Assembly (NCBI RefSeq): GCF_004379255.2
Contig: NC_056048.1
Span: 15,771,197 to 15,835,196, forward strand
Source: Salvia splendens
Taxonomy: Eukaryota > Streptophyta > Magnoliopsida > Lamiales > Lamiaceae
Direction: 5' to 3'
DNA: 64,000 nt
Positions 62,644-64,000 of this stretch are shown piece by piece (positions within the stretch are counted from its first letter, which is position 1; every line of letters starts with the position of its first letter). Both the position numbers and the translations under genes were made by a program. The notes under the pieces are model-generated. The model was not told where the DNA came from, did no database searches, and worked only from the letters and a program-made list of their open reading frames with translations.

Positions 62644-64000
62644 GCAACACACGTCACTTTTGTGTCCAAATTATCCCTATGCTATTCTACATAATTTTCG
62701 CCCTTATGCCTTTCAATTACTTGTGGGATTAATTTATTTGTTACCTATTTTGTGGGAGTCTTTTCCTACAAGAAATTACCAATTTAAATCCTATTCCTAT
62801 TTAATTGAGGATTAAAATATATTTTTTTAAAATACTCCCCTAGTACACGTCCCTTTTCCCGATTTTCACTCCACAATTTGTTTTATTTTTTTATTTTTGT
62901 TTATTTAAGTGGGGAATTAATCCTAGAATATAAAAAAGGGAGAAACCCAAACCCTAGCCCCATTATTTCAACGCCTTTTTCTCTTCCTCTACTCTCTCCC
63001 ACACGTTTTTTCCTCTCTTCCTCTCATTCTCCACCAATTCTTCACCAATCCTTTGTTCTTGCATCAATTTGGAGTTGGAAATTCAAGATTCATCGAAGAA
63101 TCGCATCAATTATCTTTCCTACCGATTGTTTTTGAAAAAGAAAGGTATATTTGAAGTCTCTTTCTCATCTTTTCCATTGAATCCTTGTTCTTGATTCCCT
63201 CATGCATATAGTGAGTGTAGGAATCATAGATCGCATAATTAATCGGTGGGAATTTGTGTTTTGTATGAGAAGATTTGTGAATATGCGATTTTCAATGAAT
63301 ATGTGTGAAGTTTGAATGATTCATTGGTGAATGATGTGTGATTATATGAGAACATGATTGTGAAAACCTTTTGAAGCATGTTTGTGTGTGGGGAGCATGA
63401 AAATTTGTGTTTGGATGAATGAGGAAGAAACCCTAATTTCGAAATTGTGAAACCTGAAAACTGTGGTGTTCGGACAGTGGTATTTGACTGACCAAACGAT
63501 CTTATTTTGGTGTGAATTTTTAACTGAGTAAACTTCAAGGTGTTTTCTGTGTTGTGTGTAAATTTCAGCCCCTCTTGACAAAAGATGAATTTTTAATAAA
63601 GTTTTGAAGCCGACTGCGCAATTCTGCTAGAAACTTGTATTCTCGCCCAGAAGTGTCTTCTGTGTTGTGTGAAAATTTTAGTCTCATTGGATATCGGATG
63701 AATTTTTGGTAAATTTTTCAATGGAACTGCACAGTGCTACCAGAGTTTTTGTGTTCCGACCAGAGATTTACATTATTGTTTTGACTGACCAAATGACGTG
63801 CTTTTGGTGTGGAATTTTAACTGGACGAACTTGAATGTGTCTTCTATGTTGTGACCAAATCTTAGTTTCATATGAGGTCGTATGGATTTTTGGTGATTTT
63901 TACAAACCAACCGCGCAGTTATGCCAGATTTGTTGTCATGTTCAAATATCACTTGTTGCCAAGTTTGGGTGAATTATATGATGCATGTATGATTAAGGAA
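62644..64000 (+). other. AT-rich promoter/LTR-like non-coding region, copy 2
   Basis: Direct copy of 48691-49882, with TATA box (62929-62936) and telobox (62949-62956). It continues ~160 bp further because no LINE interrupts it. This reveals a third ~115-bp repeat unit (TATGTTGTGACCAAATCTTAG near 63847, and GCGCAGTTATGCCAGA). No gene seen. The region leaves the window. Confidence 0.5.

Larger units (their letters stand above)
46903..63838. repeat. Direct segmental duplication flanking R, gap, S and T
   Basis: 46903-49883 and 60990-63838 are direct copies of the same ~2.85-2.98-kb block (LINE Q, SINE, promoter/LTR-like region). Most of the length difference is the second SINE unit (copy 1). 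Other indels are small. The copies are about 14.1 kb apart and differ by scattered substitutions. Confidence 0.9.

Noticed and set aside
46903..63838. The direct copies as the two LTRs of one large LTR retrotransposon
   Set aside because: Both contain the same nested LINE Q and the same SINE site. An insertion into one LTR would not appear in the other, and no gag-pol lies between them.

Overview
Kind of DNA. This is repeat-dense nuclear DNA from a flowering plant, probably a eudicot. Two things point to a plant: a copy of an XS/XH-domain RNA-directed DNA methylation factor, and a LINE family whose ORF1 joins a DUF4283-like domain to a CCHC knuckle and whose ORF2 carries endonuclease (EN), reverse transcriptase (RT), zf-RVT and RNase H. 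I see no intact single-copy host gene, no tRNA or rRNA gene and no CRISPR. Almost everything is LINE inserted into LINE. I letter the copies A-T.

Layout. 1-1459: 3' end of LINE A (+). 1460-3414: Ty3/gypsy gag-pol fragment. 3415-7586: two 3'-truncated LINE 5' halves (C on +, D on -) joined tail to tail. 7587-7758: scrap of ORF2. 7759-25428: LINE E (-), an old host split into three pieces by (i) LINE F fused to a retrocopy of an FDM/IDN2-like mRNA (9669-19526) and (ii) LINE I (+). F itself holds nested insertions G and H. A 1945-bp tandem duplication (19075-21019 and 21020-22964) covers the F/E/I junctions. 25429-25672: mRNA-3'-end-like segment. 25673-46320: LINE J (+), an old host split by K/L (a twin-primed, 5'-inverted LINE, 18-bp target duplication), by N (full-length, 7.7 kb, 16-bp target duplication, ORFs broken by only three 1-nt slips) and by O (an ORF1-only element, 18-bp target duplication). 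P, a truncated relative of O, lies beside it. 46903-49882 and 60990-64000: direct segmental duplication carrying LINE Q (-), a tRNA-type SINE and an AT-rich promoter/LTR-like region. Between the two copies are LINE R (-), an 8-base assembly gap, LINE S (+) and LINE T (- inside S).

How the parts work together. The autonomous LINE encodes an RNA-binding ORF1p and an EN-RT-RNase H ORF2p. A stop/restart site (TAA, 1-2 nt, ATG) links them in every copy where the junction survives. Full-length copies begin with a hairpin (TAGAGAGA...TCTCTCTA) and end with a short hairpin (CACC-N5-GGTG) just before poly(A). Element O has no RT but carries a closely related hairpin at both ends, so it looks like a half-LINE moved in trans by the LINE machinery, comparable to mammalian HAL1. 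The other standout is the F-FDM chimera: a LINE fused at its 3' end to an intronless copy of a gene from the pathway that silences transposons.
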